Below, piece by piece: positions 28,268-39,800 of a stretch of 64,000 bases of DNA. The stretch spans positions 62,001 through 126,000 of the forward strand of contig JAFGCO010000055.1 in the NCBI GenBank assembly GCA_016932575.1, in the 5' to 3' direction. The notes under the pieces are model-generated. The model was not told the origin of the DNA, did no database searches, and worked only from the letters and a program-made list of their open reading frames with translations. The stretch is from a bacterium. Its GTDB lineage: Bacteria > Zhuqueibacterota > QNDG01 > JAFGCO01. A program made the translations under genes and the position numbers. How positions within the stretch are numbered: the first letter of the stretch is position 1; every line of letters begins with the position of its first letter.

Positions 28268-28378
28268 TGAGACTACCCTGAAAAATCACACGTTTTAAAT
28301 CCCTGAAATATACAATTTCACTCAGATCAATGTCAATTGTATTTCTCAGGAGCCGGCGCATATTCATGATTGTTGCTT

Positions 28379-28420
28379 TAATAAAAATAAAAGCCCTGTC
28401 ATAATATCAGACAGGGCTTT
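28379..28420 (-). terminator. Rho-independent terminator after yidC
   Basis: A perfect 11-bp stem, GACAGGGCTTT/AAAGCCCTGTC (28410-28420 with 28390-28400), loop 9 nt, is followed on the minus strand by TTATTTTTAT. It lies 20 bp past the yidC stop and ends the rpmH-rnpA-yidD-yidC unit. Confidence 0.9.
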
Positions 28421-28439
28421 GTCTCATGCATTGATTCAT

Positions 28440-30107
28440 TTATACGGAAGCTGTCTCGGTTTTTCCCCGCCTGACAATAATTTCCTGGGCGATCGTAAAG
28501 ATATTGAATATCAGATAATAGAGATTCAATCCTGAAGAAAATTTATAAAAAATAAATGTAAGAAAAATAGGCATAAAATAGGTCATAGCCTTTTGCTGTG
28601 TATTTTGGGCGGATGATAATTTTTGTTGAACAATCATGGCCAGACCCATAATTACTGGCAGAACATTAATCGATCCCAGCAGATGATCCGGGGCAGAAAG
28701 ATCTTTGATCATCAGAAATTCTGCATGACGAAGCATAATCGTGGATCTGAACAAATTAAACAGGGCAAAAAGCACAGGCATTTGAAGCAGCATTGGCAGA
28801 CATCCCCCCATTGGATTCACACCATGGCTTTTATAGAGCTTCATGGTTTCTTCATTCATTTTCTGAGGATTGTCTTTATACTTTTCACGAATTGCACTCA
28901 TTTTCGGCTGAAGGGACTGCATTTCCCGCATGGATTTGTAACTATGCCGGGTGAGAGGATACAGCACAATCTTAATCAAAATGGCAAAAACAATGATTGC
29001 CCATCCATAATTGTGCAGGATGCTATATAAAAATTGAAGGGCATAAAGGGCACCGATGCTGAAAGGCTTGATCAGCTTCCATCCCCAGCTCATGGATTTT
29101 GCAAGATCTGTCTTATAACTTTTCAGGAGCTGATAATCCATCGGGCCCAGGAAAATCTGATATGAATGTGTCTCTTCCTGAAGGCCTTTCCAGGGCATGG
29201 CGAGATCTGCCTGGATGGTTTTCCGGTGATTGTCCTCTTCAACCCTGAGTTCTGTTCCGATGCCTGTCTCCTCCGGAATGATTGCCATTATAAAATATTT
29301 GGTTCGTACTGAAACCCAATGGGTATTGCCTTCCTGAAATCCCGTACTTCCCCTTTTTTTCTGTTTAACCAGATCATCTCCCTGCAATGCAATGGCTTCA
29401 TAATACATCAAATCGTCTTTAGGATTGGGTTCTGTATATCGTAGACCCGAATTCCACTCAAGCCGGTATTTTTCTCCGATTTGTTCCCACTGAAATCCCA
29501 CAAACTTTGTCTGCAGGATCAGATGATACACCCCGGGTGTCAGGATATAAATTTTTTCCAACCGCGCGCCGGTCTCCAGGTCTCTGGTAAATCGTACAGT
29601 TTGAATACTGTCCTTTTTTGAATTTAATGTGACTTCGAATTGCATCCTGCCGAAATCATAACCATGGTCTGTGGTAATGGCCAAGTTGTCATGGGCATCG
29701 TCGGGAATCATTTCGATCGGCTCATTTTCATCAATTCTCGTTTTATACTGATACTCAGTCGTATCATCGACATCTTTTGCAATTAATTTCCAGCTGATAA
29801 GAGTGCCCCCTCCTCGGGAAGACAACCTCACCAGAATACAATCATTTTTCATTGTAACCACTTTATCGGACCCTCTATCTGTGGCAACAACTTCATCAAG
29901 CTGAACAACCGGTGTCGGCTGAATCGGCTTGTCTTCACGAGGTTCAGCTTTGAATGCTTGTGTAGAATCTCCAATGTCTATATCAGCCACAGTCGTATCT
30001 GCAGGCACAGGCTTAACACCGACAATTTTTTCGCGATACCAGCGAGAGGTTGATAACAACAATATGACTCCAATGAGCACAAAAGCGAAAATCGTATTTT
30101 TATCCAT
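28440..30107 (-). CDS. yidC: Membrane protein insertase YidC
   Basis: About 555 residues from ATG 30107 (MDKNTIFAFVLIG); the longer in-frame start at 30143 would overlap yidD. It has an N-terminal membrane helix, a large periplasmic beta domain (about 60-330), and the conserved five-helix Oxa1 core (GWAIIVFAILIKIVLYPLTRHSYKSMREMQSLQPKM with the hydrophilic-groove Arg; NPMGGCLPMLLQMPVLFALF). It inserts membrane proteins alone or with SecYEG. It is co-linear with yidD, rnpA and rpmH, the standard arrangement. Confidence 0.96.
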   Translation of the reverse strand: MDKNTIFAFVLIGVILLLSTSRWYREKIVGVKPVPADTTVADIDIGDSTQAFKAEPREDKPIQPTPVVQLDEVVATDRGSDKVVTMKNDCILVRLSSRGGGTLISWKLIAKDVDDTTEYQYKTRIDENEPIEMIPDDAHDNLAITTDHGYDFGRMQFEVTLNSKKDSIQTVRFTRDLETGARLEKIYILTPGVYHLILQTKFVGFQWEQIGEKYRLEWNSGLRYTEPNPKDDLMYYEAIALQGDDLVKQKKRGSTGFQEGNTHWVSVRTKYFIMAIIPEETGIGTELRVEEDNHRKTIQADLAMPWKGLQEETHSYQIFLGPMDYQLLKSYKTDLAKSMSWGWKLIKPFSIGALYALQFLYSILHNYGWAIIVFAILIKIVLYPLTRHSYKSMREMQSLQPKMSAIREKYKDNPQKMNEETMKLYKSHGVNPMGGCLPMLLQMPVLFALFNLFRSTIMLRHAEFLMIKDLSAPDHLLGSINVLPVIMGLAMIVQQKLSSAQNTQQKAMTYFMPIFLTFIFYKFSSGLNLYYLIFNIFTIAQEIIVRRGKTETASV

Positions 30108-30126
30108 CGTCTTGTTCCTGTTTAAG

Positions 30127-30327
30127 TTAGGGCACGGGATCATACCCGCCCGGATGAAAAGGATGACAGCGAAGCACCCGTTTTATTGAATAAAATAAAC
30201 CTTTTTTAAGTCCATGTTTATTAAGGGCTTGGATTGTGTATTCCGAGCACGTTGGATAAAAACGACAAGCCAGCGGCAGGCGCGGCGAAATCCAACGTTT
30301 ATAGAACTTTAAAATTGAAATCATCAT
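30127..30327 (-). CDS. yidD: Membrane protein insertion efficiency factor YidD
   Basis: 66 residues from ATG 30327, which overlaps the rnpA stop (TGATG). It contains the YidD signature: [22 protein letters not shown] and the C-terminal [12 protein letters not shown]. The family assists YidC-dependent insertion. An open frame extends upstream to 30441, but that part overlaps rnpA and is not homologous. The stop is 19 nt before the yidC start. Confidence 0.94.
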   Translation of the reverse strand: MMISILKFYKRWISPRLPLACRFYPTCSEYTIQALNKHGLKKGLFYSIKRVLRCHPFHPGGYDPVP

Positions 30328-30689
30328 CAATCGAATGTCGAAGATGCAAGGCCTTCCTGCCTGATGCATTGACAAAATTCGGTCTCGATCTGTTTTAATT
30401 TTGGCAACTCTCCGGTTTTTTTGGCCATAATGAGAATCCAAAATTCCCCCACTGCGTATTTATGGTGTCTGTAAGCTTCCCGCATAAGACGTTTGATTCG
30501 ATTTCTGATCACTGCCTTGCCCAACCGTCTCGGAACGACAAAGCCGACTTTTCGTTCATCGGCTTTGAAATAAAAACATTTGATAATTTTTCCTTCCCAT
30601 CGTTTACCGCGTTTTAAAACGCATTGAAAATCATGAGATTTCTTTAAAATCTCTTTTTTGGGAAGTCTGAAATCATGATTGACGGACAC
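30327..30689 (-). CDS. rnpA: Ribonuclease P protein component
   Basis: 120 residues. The RNase P protein signature is present: a central [21 protein letters not shown] with the RNR motif, LMREAYR, and an N-terminal [16 protein letters not shown]. It is the protein cofactor of RNase P, which matures tRNA 5' ends. It follows rpmH at 65 bp and overlaps yidD by 1-3 nt, which indicates one operon. Confidence 0.95.
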   Translation of the reverse strand: MSVNHDFRLPKKEILKKSHDFQCVLKRGKRWEGKIIKCFYFKADERKVGFVVPRRLGKAVIRNRIKRLMREAYRHHKYAVGEFWILIMAKKTGELPKLKQIETEFCQCIRQEGLASSTFD

Positions 30690-30754
30690 GGATTGGACAG
30701 TATAATAATATGATTAAATATTCAGTCTAATACAACGAAGATCGATCCGGAAAA

Positions 30755-30904
30755 TTACCGGACCTCATCACTGACGGTCAGCCGCTTTCTTCCTTTGGCT
30801 CGCCGTCGCTTGATCACATCCTGTCCATTTTTTGTGGCCATGCGGGATCGAAAGCCGTGTTTATTCTTTCGCTTTCGTCTGCTGGGCTGATATGTTCGTT
30901 TCAT
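30755..30904 (-). CDS. rpmH: Large ribosomal subunit protein bL34
   Basis: 49 residues, [18 protein letters not shown] then [20 protein letters not shown] and RKRL: textbook bL34. The C-terminus carries a few extra residues (TVSDEVR). AGGAG lies 8 nt before the ATG. It leads the rpmH-rnpA-yidD-yidC unit and has its own promoter at 30966-30993. Confidence 0.97.
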   Translation of the reverse strand: MKRTYQPSRRKRKNKHGFRSRMATKNGQDVIKRRRAKGRKRLTVSDEVR

Positions 30905-30965
30905 ACTAAAAACTCCTAAATTGAACTCTGTTTATCCGTGATAATCGGCAACACGCAAGCCATTT

Positions 30966-30993
30966 AAGATAAGGAATTTATTGAAAAAGTCAA
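30966..30993 (-). promoter_or_regulatory. Putative housekeeping promoter of rpmH
   Basis: On the minus strand TTGACT (30988-30993), a 16-bp spacer and TATCTT (30966-30971) lie about 60 bp upstream of rpmH, immediately after the stop of the LptF/G gene. Confidence 0.65.
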
Positions 30994-30994
30994 G

Positions 30995-32080
30995 CTATTT
31001 TCGCACCCGGTACTGATTATAAATCCCTGCCAGAAATGCCAGACCGTTCCCCATCCACGCTGCAATCAAGGGGCTGAGTTCCCGCTTATGCCCGAATGTC
31101 TGTCCGGTCTTCACCAGCCCAAAGTAGAAAAAACAAATCAGGAGACTGATGCCCACGCCGGCAGCCAGACTTTTTTTTCTTCGATTATACACCATAGGAA
31201 TGCAGAGAAAGACAACAAACACATTGCTTAACGGAAATGCCACTCGAAGATGCAAATCCGTCATCCATTTATAGATTTCACCACCTGAATCCCGAATGCG
31301 CATGGCAAACCGATAGAGCTCGAAAACGCTCATCTCTTCAGGTGTTATTTTTACCTGGGTTAATTCCTTTGGAGAAAACTGAAAATCAAACCTGAGTGTA
31401 TCCTGAATTGGACAAGCTGTTTCCTCGAGCCCCTCAAAAATCCGCATATATCCTGAAGTAATAATCCACTGCCCTTTATTGAACATCATACAAGGCGTAT
31501 CAATTCGCTTTACAAGGTGATGTCCATCATAGGTCTCAATTTTTACATCACGGGCAAGATTGGTATTTTTGGAAAACTCAGCCATGGTAATCAACAGATT
31601 GGGAGGTTCCTGAATCTTCAGATCCCGGTAACGGGAGCGGTCTCGCTCCAGATGTTTTTTCAGATAATCCCGTTCCATCTCTACCCTTCTCCGTGTCGCA
31701 GGTGCGACCACACCTTCGGTGAGTCCAAAGCTGAGAACACTGATTCCAAGGCCCATCCAGAGCAACAATATTAATATTTGATAGTAACTGTATCCCAGTG
31801 CTTTCATTGCCACCAATTCGTTGTATCTTGCCAGATTGCCGATCAGAATTGAAGTGGCCAGAAGCGTGGCCATAGGCATGGTGAGTACAACAATGTATGG
31901 TGTATAAAAGATGTAGTACCCGGCCACCAGATGCCAAGGCACATGCATGTCAATAAATCGATCTGCATTTTCAACCAGGTCCACCACAATAAAAATAACG
32001 ATCACGCCCAGAATACAAAATGAAAACACAGAAAGAAATCGTATTGAAATATGTAGATCGAGTCTTTTCATCATTTTCAA
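30995..32080 (-). CDS. LptF/LptG family permease (second of pair)
   Basis: 361 residues with the YjgP/YjgQ fold: three N-terminal helices (about 12-36, 48-75, 98-122), a periplasmic beta-jellyroll region (about 130-265) and three C-terminal helices (about 283-360). In the LPS-export machine two such permeases pair with LptB to extract LPS from the inner membrane. By position and length it resembles LptG, but F and G cannot be told apart safely. It is 27 bp after its paralogue. LptB is not in the window. Confidence 0.87.
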   Translation of the reverse strand: MKMMKRLDLHISIRFLSVFSFCILGVIVIFIVVDLVENADRFIDMHVPWHLVAGYYIFYTPYIVVLTMPMATLLATSILIGNLARYNELVAMKALGYSYYQILILLLWMGLGISVLSFGLTEGVVAPATRRRVEMERDYLKKHLERDRSRYRDLKIQEPPNLLITMAEFSKNTNLARDVKIETYDGHHLVKRIDTPCMMFNKGQWIITSGYMRIFEGLEETACPIQDTLRFDFQFSPKELTQVKITPEEMSVFELYRFAMRIRDSGGEIYKWMTDLHLRVAFPLSNVFVVFLCIPMVYNRRKKSLAAGVGISLLICFFYFGLVKTGQTFGHKRELSPLIAAWMGNGLAFLAGIYNQYRVRK

Positions 32081-32107
32081 TAAACTTTTTGTCAGATCAT
32101 AAAGGCA

Positions 32108-33484
32108 CTATGGCTGATGTTTTTCTTTTTTCACCAAAAACCGTAACTTGAACCACCATTGTTCCCAGTGGATAAAAGTCGTCTCTTTAACAGTATGGAC
32201 CACCAGGTAAATACCGAATGTTCCAACAATAACATTGGCTGCCCACATGGCAATCCAGGGACTGATGTATCCTCGGTCGGCCAGCTGCTCTCCCCCGATC
32301 AGACAAAACCAGTAAATCAGAAAAAAGATCAGACTTACAATCCAGGCTGTCATTCCCCCTTGATGGGCCATAATTCCCAGCGGCACACCGATCAGAACGA
32401 ATACCAGGCAAGCGACGGGAATGGCAATCTTTTTATCTATCTCTACCTGAAGACTGCGAATCGACCGCCTGTAACCATTGATGATGTTTAATTCCGAATC
32501 AACCTGTTGGAACAGGCGACGGACATTTGATTTGGGTTCTCTGTGAGCAGAATAATATCCGGAGGAAACCTGAGCCGATAAGGAATCGTTGACCAATTGC
32601 CAGGAAGAGGGAAAGATATGTCGGACGATTCCGTTCATAAGCGTTCGGATACGATTCTCACGTTCAAGAATGCGGTTTCGATACCCCTCAATTTCATGTT
32701 TCATCATAAGTGTATCTTTTTCACGATCACCGCGGTGTTTTTCCGAACTGCGTTTCAATGACATATTATCCAAAGAAAATGAGAACGTTTGTTTGGCGAA
32801 CAAATACCGCTGATAATTTTGTAAATGGTTCCGTTCAGTTTCATGTATTTCACCGTTTGATAAAACAAGAATCATCCTCTCATCTGCTTCAGAAAAATTC
32901 AACGTCCCCGATTGAGCAATAATGGTCCTGTTTTTTTTTGAATCACTGGCATCGTGAATGATAATCCCCTTCAACTCATTTGTCCGGTCATTGATACTAT
33001 GAACCAGAATGCCATAATCGGGAATCTCATTAAAAAAGATGTGTGGTTCAAGAGAAATCATTGGACGTTTCTTGGAAATATCTCTCCATAGCAAGCTGGC
33101 CCGATAATTAAAATCCGGTAACACCAGGTTATTAAAACGCTCTAAACCCACAGCTAAAACGGCAGCGGCGATTAAAACCGGGGTGATCAATTTATAAAGA
33201 TTGGTACCGCTGGCTTTCAGAGCTGTGATTTCATTATCTGAAGAAAGCCGGCCAAATGTAGAAAGACATGAAATCAGAACAGCCATTGGAATAGCCAGCG
33301 CCAGAATCCAAGCAATATTTAAAAAGAAAAATTCCAGGATAACCAGAATCGGCAATCCCTTTCCCAAAAGCCTTCCCAGATCACGAAACACCACATTAAG
33401 AATAAAAATAAAGACGATGGCAGACAAACCAAATATAAATGGACTGATATGTTCTTTTAAGATATATTTTGTTATAATTTTCAT
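32108..33484 (-). CDS. LptF/LptG family permease with helical insertion (first of pair)
   Basis: 458 residues. N-terminal helices (about 12-35, 47-80, 100-120) and C-terminal helices (about 355-440) match the YjgP/YjgQ family; the periplasmic part has the expected beta segment (about 150-240). Compared with its 361-residue neighbour it carries an extra charged helical stretch (about 255-345), probably a coiled coil (KHEIEGYRNRILERENRIRTL). Such an insertion is common in FCB homologues. It is divergent from sprA. Confidence 0.86.
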   Translation of the reverse strand: MKIITKYILKEHISPFIFGLSAIVFIFILNVVFRDLGRLLGKGLPILVILEFFFLNIAWILALAIPMAVLISCLSTFGRLSSDNEITALKASGTNLYKLITPVLIAAAVLAVGLERFNNLVLPDFNYRASLLWRDISKKRPMISLEPHIFFNEIPDYGILVHSINDRTNELKGIIIHDASDSKKNRTIIAQSGTLNFSEADERMILVLSNGEIHETERNHLQNYQRYLFAKQTFSFSLDNMSLKRSSEKHRGDREKDTLMMKHEIEGYRNRILERENRIRTLMNGIVRHIFPSSWQLVNDSLSAQVSSGYYSAHREPKSNVRRLFQQVDSELNIINGYRRSIRSLQVEIDKKIAIPVACLVFVLIGVPLGIMAHQGGMTAWIVSLIFFLIYWFCLIGGEQLADRGYISPWIAMWAANVIVGTFGIYLVVHTVKETTFIHWEQWWFKLRFLVKKEKHQP

Positions 33485-33831
33485 TTTAATAATTTACTAA
33501 AATTTCATGAAAAATGAAACCGAATGATTCATTCCGGCGTTCCATGTAACGTATACGCCATATGATCTCCAATAGTTTTAATAATGTCATGATATGATAA
33601 AAAATAATATAGAGACAAGTACCGGTTTTTCCAAGATTAAAATCAAGACTGACCAAAACCCGTATTTTTTTCTTGCAATTCAACTATTTGATTATTAAGT
33701 TTTACTCGCTTTCTATAATATTATACGACAGGAGATGCCTATCGAATCAATGGTTAACGGCCGTTTTTAATGAAAAAGAAATCAGCGTCCGGAAACGATA
33801 GTGAGAAAAAATATCTCAAAGAAAGCGATTT
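33485..33831. other. Divergent intergenic region between the permease gene and sprA
   Basis: 347 bp, AT-rich. It must hold the promoters of both divergent units. A TATAAT-like hexamer at 33711-33716 is present, but no well-spaced -35 box was found. No gene or strong repeat seen. Confidence 0.5.
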
Positions 33832-36800
33832 ATGCACACATACCGATCCTATAGATCGAACGGTGTCGGGTTTGGAACGACCTTTTCGATCTTTTTTTTC
33901 ATTTTCACTTCTCTGTTTGCAAAAGTTGGGCTGCAACTGCCGGAGCCTTATTCTCCCCTGGCGCCTCTTGATGCACCAAAACAAATCCTTCTTTTTTATC
34001 AGGGAGATTCACTTGCCAAATCAGATCCTTACTATTCATCAAAAATTCGCCATGAAGTGACCATCGACTCCACATGCAAAACCGTCACGATTCGGATGAA
34101 GATTCAGGAACGGGATATTCTTTTTCCAAAAATTATCACATTCGAGGATTACATCCGCTGGCGTATTGCCTACGAAAACCAGCAGCATTGGAAAAACTAC
34201 GCTGTGTTACATATTACCAGCACAGAAACAGATCAGCGCCGCGGCGGTCTGAAAATCGAAACGCCACGAATCAAGAGCAAAGCCTTTGAAAGTATTTTTG
34301 GCGGCAATACTATGAGTCTGACGGTCAATGGAAATATCACAATTGATGCCAGCATGAGGAATGAAAAAAGGAGCCAGGTAAAAACCGCAGCTACGCGGGG
34401 CTCGAATACCAATTTTCAGATGAAACAGACACAGCGATTTAAAGTGGAAGGAAAAATCGGTGAAAACCTGTCAATTTTTGTGGACCAGGACAGCGAACGG
34501 CCTTTTGAATTTGAAAATGCAATTAAGCTTCGGTATACAAGCCAGGGTGAAGACGGCATTGTAAAAAGCATTCAAGCTGGAAATGTCAGTTTGTCTCTGC
34601 CGGGCACACGTTTTGTCACGGTAAGCGCTCAAAATGCAGGGCTCTTCGGCATTAAAAGCGAATTAAAGGTGGGCCCCCTTGACATTACAGCTATTGCCAG
34701 TATGGAAAAGGGTCAGAAGAGTAAAAAAACATTTGAAGGCGGGACGTCCAGCGAAGCCAACGAAATCGATGATTATGATTATATAAAAAGCACCTATTTC
34801 TTTCTGGATTATTTTTATCGGGACCAGTTTGCAGTGATAGATCCCAATACAGGCGAACATCAATATGATCCGAACCATGTTATTACCGACATCAATGTTT
34901 ATTTAAGCGAAGGAAGCGAGCAATCTGAGCTGAATGATTACATTATTGCCTGGGCCACGCTCTCCGGAGATACGACTTCCAATGAAGCCCTTACCAATAC
35001 CGATCCAAAGCGGATGTATAACGGCTATTTCAGACATCTCACAGAGAATGAAGATTATTATTTTGACGCCAAGTTAGGATTTATTCAGTTAAACCGGGCA
35101 CTTATGGAAAATCAGATCTTGGCAGTTGCCTATCAAACGCAAAACAGAGAAGCATTCGGGCATCAAAATGATGTTGAGCCCGATTTTGATGGCAAGGGCG
35201 CTAAAAGACTATTAAAAATGATCCGGCCTCGAAATCCTCAACCCTCAGACTCGACATGGAATCTTGAATGGCGACACGCCTATTCCCTGCGCGGCCGCAA
35301 TATTAATAAAGAGAGCTTCGAACTTAAACTCTTTCAGAAAACTGCATCCGGAGATCCAAAAGAAGTACTGACCATTGATGGTGAATCAGTCGGCTTTTTA
35401 CATGTGTTCGGACTGGACAATTTCAACAAAAGCGGCAGCCGAACCCCCGACAACAGCGTGGACAACAATCCCAACTTTTTAAATCTGGCAGAGGGCGTGC
35501 TGATCTTTCCAGACCTCCGCCCATTTGATCCTGATGCCGAATCTTCATTTTACCAGGACCATCCGGCATTATATGAGGCATTGGAAAAAAACGGTTTGCT
35601 GACGCCCTCGATTTATGATACAACCAACCGTCAGTATATCAGCGACCAGAGTAAATTTTTTATCGAAGTGAAATCTTCCAGCCGGAGCGCCACCTTTAAT
35701 CTGGGAATGAATGTCATTGAAGGCTCAGAAGAAGTCATTTTAAACGGACGGCGGCTCACGAAGGATGTGGATTATTCACTGGAGCCGTTTTCAGGCACGC
35801 TGACCATGCTCAATGAGGATGCTCTTGATCCTACAGCCAAACTTGAAATCAGTTATGAAAATCAGCAACTGTTTACTATTGATAAAAAAACCCTGTTAGG
35901 CATGCGAGCGGAATATACATTGTGGGAATCTGGCGGCAACCGATCCTTTATCGGCGGTACACTGCTCTATCTCAACCAGAAGACTCTGGACAGACGAGTA
36001 CGGGTTGGCCAGGACGCACCCATGCGCAATGTGGTCTGGGATATCAACACAGCCATGAAAGTGGAACCAGCGTTTATAGATCGAGCCCTGGATGCAGTAT
36101 CGTTTATTCATTCTTCCGGTCTTTCTTCCATCAATTTCGAAGGCGAAATGGCACAAATCGTTCCCAACCCAAATACATTAAATAACGAAGACACCGGAGA
36201 TCGTAACGGTGTTGCTTATCTGGATGACTTCGAGGGATCACGGCAGCAAATCACACTGAGCATCATGGATAAAGCATGGCGTTTCAGTGGACCACCGGAC
36301 GGTAAAGATCTGAGCACCAGGGGACATATGATCTGGTACAATCCATGGGAACAGGTGCCGATTCAGGAAATCTGGCCGGAACGTGAAGTCACAACCAACT
36401 ACGGCAATACAACGGTCACTCATGTACTGGATATGGTATTTTATCCAAATGATACTCTCGATCATCCGGCCGATTCCTGGTACGGCATTCAGCAGGGGCT
36501 TTCGACTGGATACTTCGAGCAGACCGACAAACGATTTCTGGAACTATGGATTAAGGGCGACCGGGGCAGACTCAACATTGCCCTGGGCAGACTTTCGGAA
36601 GATGCAATTCCCAATGAGGAATACGATACGGAAGATTTAATGGATGGGGGCATCCGGAACGATCTGCTGGATGACGGGGAAGATGTGGGTCTGGACGGAG
36701 TTACAGGGGATGATCCCGAAGGCCTGTTTCATCCCCATGAAACAGCAACGATTAACAACGGGGCGGCTGAACCCTATGATTTTTGGGACTTGAACGGAGA

Positions 36801-39800
36801 CAATATCAAACAGCCCAGCGAACCCTGGAGTTATGATAACTGGCAATACAGTGAGGGCGGTAAAAATTATGATCATTATAACGGCACGGAAAACAGCGCT
36901 CCGGCCAATACCTTGAAAATACCGGATACAGAAGATTTGAATAACAACGGGTACGTGGATTATGCAAATGATTATTTTAAATACAGCATTTCTCTGCCTG
37001 AAAGAGAGTATATGGCCGGCGGCGGAGAAAGCAATCACGGATGGTATCTCTACCGGATTCCTCTGAACGATTATGAGGCTGTGGGCAATCCCGACTGGAC
37101 TTCTATTGAATTCATCCGGCTTTGGCTGGATGGTGTGGATCCCGATGAAATCGATCAGGATTACATCAAAGTCCGCATTGCCGAAATCAGTTTAACCGGT
37201 AATGAGTGGAAATTACGTGGTGTTGTTTTTGGTCAGGATACAAGCAACGTTGAAGATGATTCCACGCTTACTGTGAGTGTAATTAACAATCATGACAATC
37301 CTGATTATGATGCACCTAAAGGCGTATCCGGAGTGGAAGATCCCGTCTATAAAATCAAATCAAAAGAACAGTCGCTGGTCTTAACACTCAAAGGCCTGGC
37401 TCCCGGTACCTCTGCCTGGGCAGAGAAAATCATGATGCCCGAGGTCAGCATTCTTGACTATAAGGTAATGAAAATGTTTGTACACGGCGGAGGCACAGAC
37501 CACAAACTGAGCGATACCGATTCTGTGGCTTTTATTTTGCGCCTCGGCTCTGATAAAGGATCTGAAAAGAAAAACTATTATGAAATTGAAATCCCCAGAG
37601 TTCATTCAGGATGGGACGACCAGCTGAAACGTAATTACGTTAAAGTGTATCTGGATTCTCTCAGCCGATGGAAAAATGAAATGGAGCTCCTTGCCCTGGA
37701 CTCTCTTCAGCAACCCAAAATCCTTGAAAACGGTCATCGTGTACGAATTGCAGGCAGGCCGACTCTGACCCGAATCGCCTGGATCAGGGTCGGTGTGAAA
37801 AATAATGGCAATGGATACTTCAGTGATGAAATCTGGCTAAATGAATTACGGGTATCGAATGTGCGAAAAGACAAGGGCATGGCCTACCGTGTGAAAGGCG
37901 ATGTTGCCATCGGTGACTTGTTCCGTATTAACGGAGAAGTTAACCATAAAGACTCGGATTTTCATACAGTGAACGAGCGCTTCGGACAGGGAGCCACCAG
38001 TGACGATTATAACTGGAGCGCCAGCTTCAATCTGCATAAATTTCTACCATCCAGCTGGGGGATCAGCCTGCCTGTGACCTACAATGAACGAAAAAATGAA
38101 TCTTTACCCAAATTTAAATCCGGCAGCGATATATTCAGTGAGCTGCTGACGGAGGCCCAGAAAGATGAAATCAGGAACAAGAGCAAAAGTACCGGATTCA
38201 GCACGTCAATCAGTAAACGTACCAGCTCCCGGAATTTTCTGGTAAAATATCTGATCGATCCGATCAGCGGTCGATTCAGCATTTCGAAAAGCCAGGCCAG
38301 CAGTTCCACTATTCGCGAAAGCGAAAACATCGGGTACCAGGCTTCCGCCGGGTATAAACTGAATTTCAGCAGCCAAAAGTATGTAGAACCCCTGAAATGG
38401 CTGGGTCAGAAAAAACTCGTTAAACCGGTTTCCACATTGAAATTTTATTATTTACCAAACAATCTGAATTTCGATGTTCAGGCTGTCCATTCCACCAAAC
38501 AATCCACGACACGGGACAGCCTGGTGACCCAGGACACAACCAAAACCTATAACCAAACCTTTTCAACAGCCTATCAACCCTTCAAATCGATGAATTTTTC
38601 CTATAACTGGAGCCAAAATTCTGATCTTCGATTTCATCAATCTGCCTGGAATGAAGTATTGTCCTCACTCGAACCAGGCGAGGTAACTTCCAAAGACCAT
38701 TCGGCCAGCGCCACATTCAATCCCACGCTATCATCCTGGCTCAGACCCAACTTCAAATATAATGTATCCTATCGATGGTCCAACAATCTGGAGATGCTGA
38801 GAAAAGGAACCGGTACCAGCCAGAGCTGTAATAAAAACGCCTCTATATCAGTCAGCGGAAATCTGGATCTGAAAAAGATGGTGCAATCCTTCAGTAAAAA
38901 GCGCGGAGGCCGATCAGCTGCGCGATCTTCACAGCGTCGCCCAAGACCTCCTCAAAGAAACGCACAGGAGCAAAGCGATAAAAAAGAGCCGGAAAAAAAA
39001 GAGGAAAAAAAGCCGTTTCCCCTGCTAAAAATTGTCGGTTTTGGAGGAAAGATACTCGAGCGTATAGAGCCTATTTCCGTTTCTTATAATACATCTCGAA
39101 AGGCCAATCACAACGGCATTCTGGGAACACCATCCCTGGGATATCGGTTTGACATGTCTCAGGATCCTGAGGTGAATATTTCTGAAAATGTCACCCAGCC
39201 TGCCACCCTCGGTGATGACTCACGTTGGTCTGTCCGGTCCGGTTTTCAAATTACAAGCCAGATCACAGCCAAACTGGATTACAGTTTATCTAATAACCGA
39301 AATAAGCGTACGCAGGAAACCGAATCCATCACCCAGTCTGTACTCAAAACCGGCGATTCAGCCATTCCGTTTCCCAACTGGACTCTCAGCTGGCGTGGAC
39401 TGGAAAAATTGCCTCTGATTAATAAGGTTATAAAATCCGCATCGCTGAACCATAATTTCTCCGGTCAGAAAAGCCTCAGTATAAGCGATGGCGACACCAC
39501 TGCCGTGACTATCTCGAAAGATTTCAGGCCGTTGATTGGATTAAATGTTTCCTTGAAAAACGAATTAAGCATCTCTATGCAATACAATACATCTGAAAGT
39601 ATAAAGGAGCAAAAAAGTTTTGGCTCCGGCGATACAAAAACCCTTTCCGGAACTGTGAATATCTCGGTGAACTATAAAAAACGTGGCGGATTAAAACTGC
39701 CATTTATGAAAGGTAAAAAACTGGATAACAATATCGATTTTTCCATGACCTACTCCAGCAGCAACAATTCCACGGAAGTACGAAAAGAAGAAAAATGGGT